Source of the DNA: Hoeflea_A sp965249925
Lineage (GTDB): Bacteria > Pseudomonadota > Alphaproteobacteria > Rhizobiales > Rhizobiaceae
Length of the DNA: 64,000 nt
Direction of reading: 5' to 3'
Assembly: GCA_965249925.1 (NCBI GenBank)
Contig: OZ252260.1
Span: forward strand, 3,410,001 to 3,474,000
A program made the position numbers and the translations under genes. This document shows, in pieces, positions 52,580 through 60,498 of the stretch. Position 1 is the stretch's first letter. Each line of letters starts with the position of its first letter. The notes under the pieces were generated by a model, which saw only the letters and a list, made by a program, of their open reading frames with translations, was not told the origin of the DNA and did not search any database.

Positions 52580-53874
52580 TGACCGACGCTGCACAGCCGC
52601 AGTCACTGCAAAGGGTTGCCTCCTGGAAATCGCCGGAAATGCAGGCCCGCCGGAAGCGTCGTTATGCGGCCGACCGGCGGCTGCAGCGCTACGGCATCGC
52701 GGCAATCAGCTTTGCCATCGGCTTTCTGGTCCTGTTGATCGGCACATTGGTCCTGTCCGGCTACACCGCCTTTGTCCAGACCAAGGTACGGGTGGCCATC
52801 GACCTGACAACCGCCGAAATCGATCCGGATGATATCAGGGCGGCCAACTGGCGCACGATCGTGCGCGGCTCGCTGGCCAAACTGGAACCGGATCTGGAGC
52901 AGTCGCAACAGCGTGCCTATTTCAGCATGTTCACCTCGTCGGCCCGGTTCCTGGTGCGTGACCATGTGATCAAGAATCCGCAGCTGATCGGCACCACGTT
53001 CGACTACCAGGTCCCGTTTGCCGATCCGCTCGACCAGTTCGCCAAGGGGCAGATCTCCCGGGACACACCGGAGGACCGTCGCCGTGTCTCCAACCAGCAG
53101 ATCGAGTGGTACGATCAACTGCGGGCAGAGGGCCTGGTCTCCAAACCGTTCAACTGGGGCCTGTTCCTGAATGCCGATTCGCGCTTTCCCGAACTGGCCG
53201 GTCTGGCCGGCGCGATATCCGGCTCATTTTGGGCCTTGCTGGTCTGTTTCCTCATCAGTTTTCCGATCGGCATTGCCGCGGCGATTTATCTGGAGGAGTT
53301 CGCGCCCAAGAACCGCATCACCGATCTGATCGAGATCAACATCAACAACCTCGCCGCCGTGCCCTCCGTGGTGTTCGGTCTGCTCGGCCTTGCCGTGTTC
53401 CTTGGCTGGTTCGGGCTGCCGCGTTCGGCGCCGCTGGTCGGCGGCATGGTGCTGTCGCTGATGACCTTGCCGACCATGATCATCGTCACGCGGGCTGCCC
53501 TGCGTTCGGTGCCGTCGACGATCCGCGAAGCAGCGCTCGGTATCGGCGCATCGCGTCACGAGGCGATCCTGCATCACATGCTGCCGCTGTCGATGCCGAC
53601 GATTCTGACCGGCACGATTATCGGCCTGGCACAGGCGCTCGGCGAAACGGCGCCGCTGCTGCTGATCGGCATGAACGCTTTTATCACCAGCCCGCCGGAG
53701 GGTGTGCTGTCCGCCTCGACGGCGTTGCCGACGCAGATTTATATCTGGGCCGACAGCCCGGAACGCGGCTTTGTGTCGCGAACGTCGGCGGCTATTCTGG
53801 TGCTGCTCGGTTTTCTTGTGATCATGAACGGACTTGCGGTATTCCTAAGGAACAAGTTCGAGCGTCGGTGGTAA
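52579..53874 (+). CDS. pstA: phosphate ABC transporter permease PstA
   Basis: 431 aa with an N-terminal cytoplasmic tail, one helix, and a ~150-aa periplasmic insert before the permease core. The core has ININNLAAVPSVVFGLLGLAVF and the coupling loop TIREAALGIGASRHEAILHHMLP. It pairs with PstC to form the membrane channel. The enlarged size matches the extended PstC next door. The start codon overlaps the PstC stop. Confidence 0.93.
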   Translation: MTDAAQPQSLQRVASWKSPEMQARRKRRYAADRRLQRYGIAAISFAIGFLVLLIGTLVLSGYTAFVQTKVRVAIDLTTAEIDPDDIRAANWRTIVRGSLAKLEPDLEQSQQRAYFSMFTSSARFLVRDHVIKNPQLIGTTFDYQVPFADPLDQFAKGQISRDTPEDRRRVSNQQIEWYDQLRAEGLVSKPFNWGLFLNADSRFPELAGLAGAISGSFWALLVCFLISFPIGIAAAIYLEEFAPKNRITDLIEININNLAAVPSVVFGLLGLAVFLGWFGLPRSAPLVGGMVLSLMTLPTMIIVTRAALRSVPSTIREAALGIGASRHEAILHHMLPLSMPTILTGTIIGLAQALGETAPLLLIGMNAFITSPPEGVLSASTALPTQIYIWADSPERGFVSRTSAAILVLLGFLVIMNGLAVFLRNKFERRW

Positions 53875-53935
53875 TCGGCCTCGGCCTTTCAATTGCACCT
53901 GGTGCCATGACGCCGGAGAATCGGGGTAACGAAGG

Positions 53936-54754
53936 ATGAATATGATGACTGAAGCAGCCGTCGAGGCAGCGGTCGGCGAAAAGTCGGCCTCGGAAGTACC
54001 CGTCAAAATGAAGGGCAACAACGTCTCGGTGTTCTACGGTGATGCTCAGGCCCTTTTCGATGTCAATCTGGATATCCGGCAGAACCAGGTCACGGCGCTG
54101 ATCGGACCGTCGGGTTGCGGCAAGTCGACCTTCCTGCGTTGCCTTAACCGGATGAACGACACCATTGACGGTTGCCGGGTCACCGGCAACATCACGCTTG
54201 ACGGCGCCGACGTCTACCATCCCTCCGTCGATGTGGTGGAACTGCGGGCGAGCGTCGGCATGGTATTCCAGAAGCCCAATCCGTTTCCCAAGACGATCTA
54301 CGAGAACATTGCCTACGGTCCGCGGATTCACGGTCTGGCTGCGAACAAAGCGGGTTTTGACGAAATTGTCGAAACGAGCCTGCAAAGAGCCGGACTTTTC
54401 GAGGAAGTCAAAGATCGACTGCATGCACCCGGAACCGGTCTCTCCGGTGGTCAGCAGCAACGCCTGTGCATTGCCCGGGCCATCGCCGTGAGTCCCGAGG
54501 TGATTCTGATGGACGAGCCCTGTTCGGCGCTCGACCCGATCGCCACCGCCAAGGTGGAGGAGCTGATCGACGAACTGCGCCAGAACTTCACGATTGTGAT
54601 CGTCACGCACTCAATGCAGCAGGCGGCCCGCGTTTCGCAGCGCACGGCCATGTTCCACCTTGGGAACCTGGTCGAAGAAGACGACACCGACAAGATGTTC
54701 ACCAGCCCGAGCGACCAGCGCACGCAGGATTACATCACCGGACGTTTCGGCTGA
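53936..54754 (+). CDS. pstB: phosphate ABC transporter ATP-binding protein PstB
   Basis: 272 aa. Walker A is IGPSGCGKST, Q-loop MVFQKPNPFP, signature LSGGQQQRLCIARA, Walker B VILMDEPCSALDP and switch His in VIVTHSMQQAARVS. The first ~25 residues are a variable extension. It energises phosphate uptake and is needed for signalling to PhoR. RBS GAAGG before the first ATG; a second ATG lies two codons later. Confidence 0.95.
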   Translation: MNMMTEAAVEAAVGEKSASEVPVKMKGNNVSVFYGDAQALFDVNLDIRQNQVTALIGPSGCGKSTFLRCLNRMNDTIDGCRVTGNITLDGADVYHPSVDVVELRASVGMVFQKPNPFPKTIYENIAYGPRIHGLAANKAGFDEIVETSLQRAGLFEEVKDRLHAPGTGLSGGQQQRLCIARAIAVSPEVILMDEPCSALDPIATAKVEELIDELRQNFTIVIVTHSMQQAARVSQRTAMFHLGNLVEEDDTDKMFTSPSDQRTQDYITGRFG

Positions 54755-54776
54755 GGCACCCGAACAGGATAGTCAG

Positions 54777-55508
54777 ATGAGCGACGATGTAACGACCTCG
54801 ACAACCAGCCATACCGTGTCGGCCTATGATGAGGAACTGGAGTTCCTGGTCCGGCGTATTTCGGAAATGGGTGGCATTGCCGAGCGCATGCTGGCGGAGG
54901 CAGTCACCGCGCTGATCAATTCCGATGCCGGCCTGTCGCAAAAAGTAATCTCCGACGACGTCCTCCTCGACGAGGCGGAGCGCCAGGTCGGCGAGAGGGC
55001 GGTCATCCTCATCGCCAAGCGTCAGCCGATGGCTTCGGACCTGCGTGACATCATGGGCGCCATCCGCATCGCCGCCGATCTCGAACGTGTTGGCGACATG
55101 GCCAAGAACATCGCCAAGCGGGTGATCGCAGTGCAGGGCATGGTCCAGCCGAAAAAGCTGGTGCGAGGTCTCGAACACCTGTCCGAGCTGGCGCTCACGC
55201 AGTTGAAAGAGGTGCTGGACGCTTACTCCACCCGATCTCCGGAACTGGCCAATTCGGTGCGCGAACGGGATGAAGAGATCGATGCCATCTACACCTCGCT
55301 GTTTCGCGAGCTGTTGACCTATATGATGGAGGATCCGCGCAACATCACGGCCTGTACGCATCTTCTGTTCTGCGCCAAGAACATCGAGCGCATCGGCGAT
55401 CACGCCACCAACATCGCTGAATCCGTCTACTACATCGCCACCGGGTCGCAGTTGAGCACCGAGCGGCCGCAGGACGATGAATCAGCCACCGTCGTCGTCG
55501 AAAACTGA
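54777..55508 (+). CDS. phoU: phosphate signalling protein PhoU
   Basis: 243 aa, two three-helix bundles with metal-binding motifs E(D)LERVGDMAKNIAKR and KNIERIGDHATNIAE. It connects Pst transport activity to PhoR and keeps the regulon off when phosphate is plentiful. The start at 54777 (MSDDVTTS) has AGGA upstream and gives the standard length; the frame stays open upstream into pstB. The C-terminal tail ends 22 bp before phoB. Confidence 0.93.
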   Translation: MSDDVTTSTTSHTVSAYDEELEFLVRRISEMGGIAERMLAEAVTALINSDAGLSQKVISDDVLLDEAERQVGERAVILIAKRQPMASDLRDIMGAIRIAADLERVGDMAKNIAKRVIAVQGMVQPKKLVRGLEHLSELALTQLKEVLDAYSTRSPELANSVRERDEEIDAIYTSLFRELLTYMMEDPRNITACTHLLFCAKNIERIGDHATNIAESVYYIATGSQLSTERPQDDESATVVVEN

Positions 55509-55530
55509 CCTTTTCAAGGGGCACCTCACG

Positions 55531-56220
55531 ATGGGAATCTCACCGCAAATTACGGTTGTCGAGGACGAAGAAGCCCTCAGCGTCCTGCTGCGCTACAACC
55601 TCGAGGCGGAGGGCTATGAGGTCGATACGATCCTGCGCGGTGACGATGCCGAACTGGTTCTTCAGGAGCGGCTTCCGGACCTGCTGATCCTCGACTGGAT
55701 GCTGCCTGGACTGTCCGGGATCGAGTTGTGTCGCCGTCTCCGCGTGCGACCGGAAACCGAAAAGCTGCCGATCATACTGTTGACGGCGCGCGGCGAGGAA
55801 AGCGAGCGGGTGCGCGGCCTGTCCACCGGCGCCGACGACTATGTCGTCAAACCGTTTTCGACGCCGGAATTGATGGCCCGGGTCCGGGCGCTGCTGCGCC
55901 GGGCCAAGCCGGAAACCATTTCCTCGGTGCTGAAGGCCGGCGATATCGAACTCGACCGGGAGACGCATCGCGTCTATCGCAAGGGGCGTGAGATCAAACT
56001 CGGACCCACCGAGTTCCGCCTCCTGGAATTCTTCATGTCGTCGCCGACCCGGGTTTTTTCCCGCTCGCAACTGCTCGACGGCGTTTGGGGACACGATATC
56101 TATGTCGATGAGCGCACCGTCGACGTGCATGTGGGACGCCTGCGCAAAGCGCTCAATCTCGCCAACATGCGGGACGTGATCCGCACCGTGCGCGGCGCCG
56201 GCTACTCGCTGGAATGCTAA
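55531..56220 (+). CDS. phoB: phosphate regulon response regulator PhoB
   Basis: 229 aa. The receiver domain has the acidic pocket VVEDEE, phosphoacceptor Asp55 in LLILDWMLPG, Thr in LLTARG and Lys in YVVKPFS. The C-terminal OmpR/PhoB winged helix has LGPTEFRLLEFF and VDVHVGRLRKAL. Phosphorylated PhoB would bind the Pho boxes before pstS. The start at 55531 gives the normal length. Last gene of the phosphate array. Confidence 0.94.
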   Translation: MGISPQITVVEDEEALSVLLRYNLEAEGYEVDTILRGDDAELVLQERLPDLLILDWMLPGLSGIELCRRLRVRPETEKLPIILLTARGEESERVRGLSTGADDYVVKPFSTPELMARVRALLRRAKPETISSVLKAGDIELDRETHRVYRKGREIKLGPTEFRLLEFFMSSPTRVFSRSQLLDGVWGHDIYVDERTVDVHVGRLRKALNLANMRDVIRTVRGAGYSLEC

Positions 56221-56286
56221 TCTCGTTCGACCCTGACAAGCTTGAATGTGGCCTTGCCGTCGGCTGGGACGGCCTCTGACCGGCAC

Positions 56287-56306
56287 TTCCATGGGCCGCC
56301 ATGGAA
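56287..56306. other. perfect hairpin in the phoB-phaC gap
   Basis: TTCCATGG-GCCG-CCATGGAA, an 8-bp stem with a 4-nt loop, 66 bp after phoB and 11 bp before the FNR-type box. No T-run follows, so it is either a rho-dependent end or an operator. Confidence 0.45.
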
Positions 56307-56316
56307 CACGGGCCAC

Positions 56317-56330
56317 TTGATTTAGCGCAA
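56317..56330 (+). promoter_or_regulatory. FNR/FixK/Dnr-type box upstream of the PHA synthase gene
   Basis: TTGAT-TTAG-CGCAA matches the TTGAT-N4-ATCAA consensus at eight of ten defined positions, with TTG and CAA cores at the right spacing. It is centred about 60 bp before the GTG start. A Crp/Fnr-type regulator is encoded at 59697-60407. Confidence 0.6.
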
Positions 56331-56383
56331 GTTGCGATTTGCCGCCGACATTATTGTTGAGGCTGTCAGCACAGGGGTTCCGT

Positions 56384-58201
56384 GTGGCAAAGGCAGGTCA
56401 CAATCGCGGCAGGAGCGCAAAGAAGACGAAGCCGGACCTGGCAGTCGAGCCCGTGACCGGGAGCGACCGGCCGCCACCAGGCCATTACGCGGCACAGGCG
56501 CTTGATCGCGCCTACAAGGCAAATCTGGCGCGCCTCACCAGCGGCATATCCCCCGCAGGCCTTTACAGCCTCTATTTCCGCTGGCTCAGCCACTTGGCCT
56601 TGTCACCCGGCAAGCACATGGAACTCGTTGAGAAGGCTCTCCGGAAAAGTGCGCGACTTGCGACCTATTCCGCGCAAGCCGCTGTCCGACCGACGACACC
56701 GCCCTGCATCGAGCCATTGCCGCAGGATCGGCGGTTCGACGACGAAGCATGGCGCCAGTGGCCTTACAACTTAATGTATCAGTCGTTTCTGCTGACCCAA
56801 CAATGGTGGTACAACGCGGCGACCGATGTCGATGGCCTCTCCGATGAGGACGAACGCGTCGTGTCCTTTCTTGTCCGACAATTGCTCGATCTCTATGCAC
56901 CGTCGAACTACGTGTCGACAAATCCCGAGATTTTGCAGGCAACGCTTGAGCAGGGTGGACAGAACCTCCTTCGGGGTGCGCAGAATTTCGTCGAAGACTG
57001 GCAACGAACGCTGGCTGGCAAGAAGCCGGTCGGTGCCGATGCGTACGAGGTCGGCAAGGATCTTGCGGTAACACCCGGCGAGGTCATCTACCGAAACCAC
57101 CTGATCGAATTGATCCAGTACAAACCGACAACGCAGCAGGTGCAGGCCGAGCCGCTTCTGATCGTCCCGGCATGGATCATGAAATACTATATCCTGGATC
57201 TCTCACCGCATAATTCTCTGGTCGGGTATCTGGTGGATCAGGGCTTTACGGTCTTCATGATTTCGTGGCGCAATCCGACGTCTGACGATCGCGACCTGGG
57301 CATAGAAGACTACCGGAGACAGGGTGTGATGGCTGCCCTCGATGTCATTGGCGACATCGTCCCTGATCGCCAGGTTCATGCGGTCGGATATTGTCTGGGC
57401 GGGACATTGCTGTCGATTGCCGGGGCAGCAATGGCCAGGGATAGCGATGACCGCCTGGCATCCATGACCCTTCTCGCAACGCAGGTTGATTTTTCCGAGG
57501 CCGGGGAATTGATGCTTTACGTCAGGGAGAGTGAGGTTTCGTTCCTGGAAAACATGATGTGGGACCAGGGATACCTCGACGAGCATCAGATGGCCGGCGC
57601 GTTTCAGCTGTTGCGTTCCAACGATCTGATCTGGTCTCGCCTCGTAAGGGAGTATCTGCTCGGCGAACGGCAGGAGATGAACGATCTGATGGCCTGGAAT
57701 GCGGATCTGACACGGATGCCGTATCGCATGCACTCTGAGTATCTGCGCAATATTTTTCTGAACAACGACCTTCGGTCCGGGCGTTATGTCGTCGATGGCA
57801 GGCCGATCAATCTTGCCGATCTGCGCGCGCCGATCTTTTCTGTTGGGACGATCAAGGATCATGTCGCACCTTGGCGGTCTGTCCACAAGATCACCTTTCA
57901 CCCGGCAACAGACGTCACGTTTCTGCTGACCAGCGGTGGTCACAATGCGGGTATCATCAGTGAAATCGGACACCCCGGACGGACCTATCAGGTCGCCACA
58001 AAGCGAGCCGGCGACCACTATATCGACCCGGATACCTGGCGGGCGGAGACTCCGGTCAAGGAAGGCTCCTGGTGGCCCGAATGGACAGACTGGCTTTCGG
58101 GTCACTCCAGCGAGAAAACCGATCCGCCGGGCATGGGCGCTCCGGAAAGGGGCGTTAAACCGCTTTGCCCGGCACCGGGAACCTATGTTCATCAACAATA
58201 G
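56384..58201 (+). CDS. phaC: poly(R)-hydroxyalkanoic acid synthase, class I-like
   Basis: 605 aa from GTG (AGGGG six bases upstream); the open frame from TTG 56339 overlaps the regulatory region. Alpha/beta-hydrolase fold with lipase-like box VGYCLGG (catalytic Cys about residue 337), acid in GTIKDHVAPW and His in SGGHNAGII. PHA-synthase marks include IVPAWIMKYYILDLSPHNSLV, FMISWRNP and the late SWWPEWTDWL. It polymerises 3-hydroxyacyl-CoA into storage granules. No phaA, phaB or phasin gene is adjacent. The FNR-type box suggests induction at low oxygen. Confidence 0.88.
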   Translation: MAKAGHNRGRSAKKTKPDLAVEPVTGSDRPPPGHYAAQALDRAYKANLARLTSGISPAGLYSLYFRWLSHLALSPGKHMELVEKALRKSARLATYSAQAAVRPTTPPCIEPLPQDRRFDDEAWRQWPYNLMYQSFLLTQQWWYNAATDVDGLSDEDERVVSFLVRQLLDLYAPSNYVSTNPEILQATLEQGGQNLLRGAQNFVEDWQRTLAGKKPVGADAYEVGKDLAVTPGEVIYRNHLIELIQYKPTTQQVQAEPLLIVPAWIMKYYILDLSPHNSLVGYLVDQGFTVFMISWRNPTSDDRDLGIEDYRRQGVMAALDVIGDIVPDRQVHAVGYCLGGTLLSIAGAAMARDSDDRLASMTLLATQVDFSEAGELMLYVRESEVSFLENMMWDQGYLDEHQMAGAFQLLRSNDLIWSRLVREYLLGERQEMNDLMAWNADLTRMPYRMHSEYLRNIFLNNDLRSGRYVVDGRPINLADLRAPIFSVGTIKDHVAPWRSVHKITFHPATDVTFLLTSGGHNAGIISEIGHPGRTYQVATKRAGDHYIDPDTWRAETPVKEGSWWPEWTDWLSGHSSEKTDPPGMGAPERGVKPLCPAPGTYVHQQ

Positions 58202-58302
58202 CGGACCGCGGTCATACGGTTGCTGAAACGCGGGTATCAGGTCGATGGAGCAAGGGCGTCGAAGCCGGTCGCTTCCAGGCCCGGGCGAAAGAAAGACTGA
58301 AC

Positions 58303-59688
58303 ATGACCTTTCCACTGTCGGGGAGCAATACCTGGTGCGCTCTCGATATCTGGTCCGCCGAGCGAGCCGGACCCGAAGGGATCAAGGAGCGCCAGACCGA
58401 AAGGCTTGAGGACCTTGTCCGCTTTGCCCGCGCCCGCTCGCCATTCTACCGGCGACACTATAGGCACCTCGCTGACGACATCAGCGACCTTTCCTCTCTT
58501 CCGCCGGTATCCAAGACGGAACTCATGGAGTCTTTTGACGATTGGGTCACCGATCCTGCGGTGACACTTGAGTCCGCATCCCTGTTCCTGAACGACAAGG
58601 GGCGCATAGGTGATCTGTTTGATGACCGTTATGGGATCTGGAAGAGTTCGGGCACCTCCGGGCACCCCGGAATCTTTCTACACGATCCAGATGCGATGGA
58701 TGTCTATGACCAGCTGTTTGCACAACGGGCCTGGATGGCGTTTCCATTTCGCATCGCGCCCGACATCTGGGGCCACGTCTGGCGCATGGCCTGCATCACC
58801 GCGTGCGAGGACCATTTCGCGGCAATCTCATCCTGGCGCCGTCTGGCGGCGCAACAGCCACTGTTCAGCCACCTGATGCGCGATTTCTCGGTGCTTTTAC
58901 CGCTTGATCAGCTGGTCAGGGCGTTGAATGCATGGGATCCCCTGCAGCTTGTTGCCTATCCGAGTGTGCTCGCCCAGCTCGCCCACGAGCAGGAGGCCAA
59001 ACGGCTTCATCTCTCGCCGGCCGCGATGTTTGCCGGGGGTGAGACGCTGGACGGTTGTCAGCAGGATCGGATCGAGACCGCTTTCGGCTGTGCTGTGCGG
59101 TGCGTTTATGCAACCTCGGAATGTGATTACGTTGCCTTCCAATGTGCGCATCGCAATTATCACGTGAACGCAGACTGGGTCATTCTTGAACCTGTTGACG
59201 ATAGGTATCGGCCAGTTGATCCCGGACAGCCTTCTCATGCGGTGCTGATTACCAATCTCGCCAACCATGTTCAGCCGATCATCCGCTATGTACTTGATGA
59301 CAGCATCACCCTGTTGGCTGAGGGGTGCCCCTGCGGCAATTCGTTACCGGCAATCCGCATTGAAGGGCGCCGCGAGGAGATCCTGTGTTTCCGCAATCGC
59401 GATAACGTCGATGTATCGGTATTGCCAATGGCCATCACGACGGTACTCGACCTGATACCGGGGCTACGCCGGTTCCAGGTCATACAAGACCGAGAAACGT
59501 CGATGACGATCGCGTGTGAATTCGCGGACGCTGTCGATGAGATTGCGGTGAGCGAGGACATACGCTCGACGGTCGCCAGCTTTCTGAAGACACATGGACT
59601 GGAAGACATCTGTGTGAGGGTAGATGCGACTCCACCAGCTCCAGACCCGGTCAGTGGTAAGTTCCATCAGGTGATCCGCGCAACCTGA
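58303..59688 (+). CDS. phenylacetate-CoA ligase-like adenylate-forming enzyme
   Basis: 461 aa. The P-loop-like adenylation motif is WKSSGTSGHPGIF (about residue 122). Later segments include FAGGETLDGCQQD, the YATSECD motif A5-like block and a RIEGRREEIL hinge. It belongs to the PaaK/CapK branch of AMP-forming enzymes, which activate aryl or acyl acids as CoA esters or transfer them. The ATG at 58303 has GAAAG upstream and gives a typical length. It lies 100 bp after phaC on the same strand, so it could supply acyl-CoA monomers. The substrate is unknown. Confidence 0.75.
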   Translation: MTFPLSGSNTWCALDIWSAERAGPEGIKERQTERLEDLVRFARARSPFYRRHYRHLADDISDLSSLPPVSKTELMESFDDWVTDPAVTLESASLFLNDKGRIGDLFDDRYGIWKSSGTSGHPGIFLHDPDAMDVYDQLFAQRAWMAFPFRIAPDIWGHVWRMACITACEDHFAAISSWRRLAAQQPLFSHLMRDFSVLLPLDQLVRALNAWDPLQLVAYPSVLAQLAHEQEAKRLHLSPAAMFAGGETLDGCQQDRIETAFGCAVRCVYATSECDYVAFQCAHRNYHVNADWVILEPVDDRYRPVDPGQPSHAVLITNLANHVQPIIRYVLDDSITLLAEGCPCGNSLPAIRIEGRREEILCFRNRDNVDVSVLPMAITTVLDLIPGLRRFQVIQDRETSMTIACEFADAVDEIAVSEDIRSTVASFLKTHGLEDICVRVDATPPAPDPVSGKFHQVIRAT

Positions 59689-59696
59689 AACAGGCT

Positions 59697-60407
59697 CTAA
59701 CTAAGGATTCGGATCGGGATCCCGCCATCGAGGGCACGGCGCAGCGCTCCAATGTCCTCGACAATCGCCAAGTCGTTGTCGATCCTTACCCCCTGCTTCC
59801 GCAGGTTCCTGAAAACCCGCGACAGGCTTTCCGCCTTCATGCCGAGCTTACGGGCGATGATCGCCTTTTCGTAGGGCAGGCGGATGCGCGTCGCCCCCGT
59901 CTCAACCGGGCTCAACTGCACCAGAAACTCGACGACGCGTTGGGCTCCCGACAGCCCCTTCATCTGTTCGATCTCGTCAACCAGCCGTCGCACATGCCGG
60001 GATACCGAGGCCAGCATGGTAATGGCGACCTCCGGATCCGCATGAATGGCGGCGCGAATGGGCTGAATCGGGATTTCGGCAAGCCTGACGGGACTGACCG
60101 CCACGCTGTTTGCCGGATACGTGTCTTCCGCAAGGGCGGCGATCTCCGCGAAACTCTGACCGCGGGTAAAGATCCCGATGACGGCTTCTTCGCCGGCTGT
60201 GGTGGTCCGATATACCTTCACCCACCCGTCGATCACGATGTAGAAGACGGAGGCCGGCTCATCCTGGTTGAACAGGCCGACGCCGCGCTCCAGTTCCAGA
60301 AAACGCATCCGCTTGCCGATCGGGTCGAAAACGGGATCGGTGAGGTGCGAAAACAGTGGCGTTCTTCGCACATAGGCCAGCATTGCGTCCCGATCCCTGA
60401 CAGCCAT
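59697..60407 (-). CDS. Crp/Fnr-family regulator, Dnr/NnrR-like
   Basis: 236 aa. Cyclic-nucleotide-binding-type beta-roll (about 15-130, with FNQDEPASVFYIVIDGWVKV and GQSFAEIAALAEDTYPA), then a dimer helix and a winged HTH (IARKLGMKAESLSRVFRNLRKQGV). It has no cysteine at all, so it cannot carry an FNR-type Fe-S cluster. Together with the adjacent nos genes this points to a Dnr-type NO-responsive haem regulator. Divergent from nosR across 91 bp; no good TTG-N8-CAA box was found in that gap. Confidence 0.82.
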   Translation of the reverse strand: MAVRDRDAMLAYVRRTPLFSHLTDPVFDPIGKRMRFLELERGVGLFNQDEPASVFYIVIDGWVKVYRTTTAGEEAVIGIFTRGQSFAEIAALAEDTYPANSVAVSPVRLAEIPIQPIRAAIHADPEVAITMLASVSRHVRRLVDEIEQMKGLSGAQRVVEFLVQLSPVETGATRIRLPYEKAIIARKLGMKAESLSRVFRNLRKQGVRIDNDLAIVEDIGALRRALDGGIPIRILS

Positions 60408-60498
60408 AAATCGTCTCTAACCCGGTTATTGTCCCAAAATTTCCGACCACCTAACGGATGTCAATTACGGGCTATTCGTCAAGTCGCATAGTCGCGCC

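Noticed and set aside
60408..60498. Search for an FNR/Dnr box between the Crp/Fnr gene and nosR
   Set aside because: No TTG-N8-CAA or close match was found; TTGTCCCAA has the wrong spacing, so no site is claimed.
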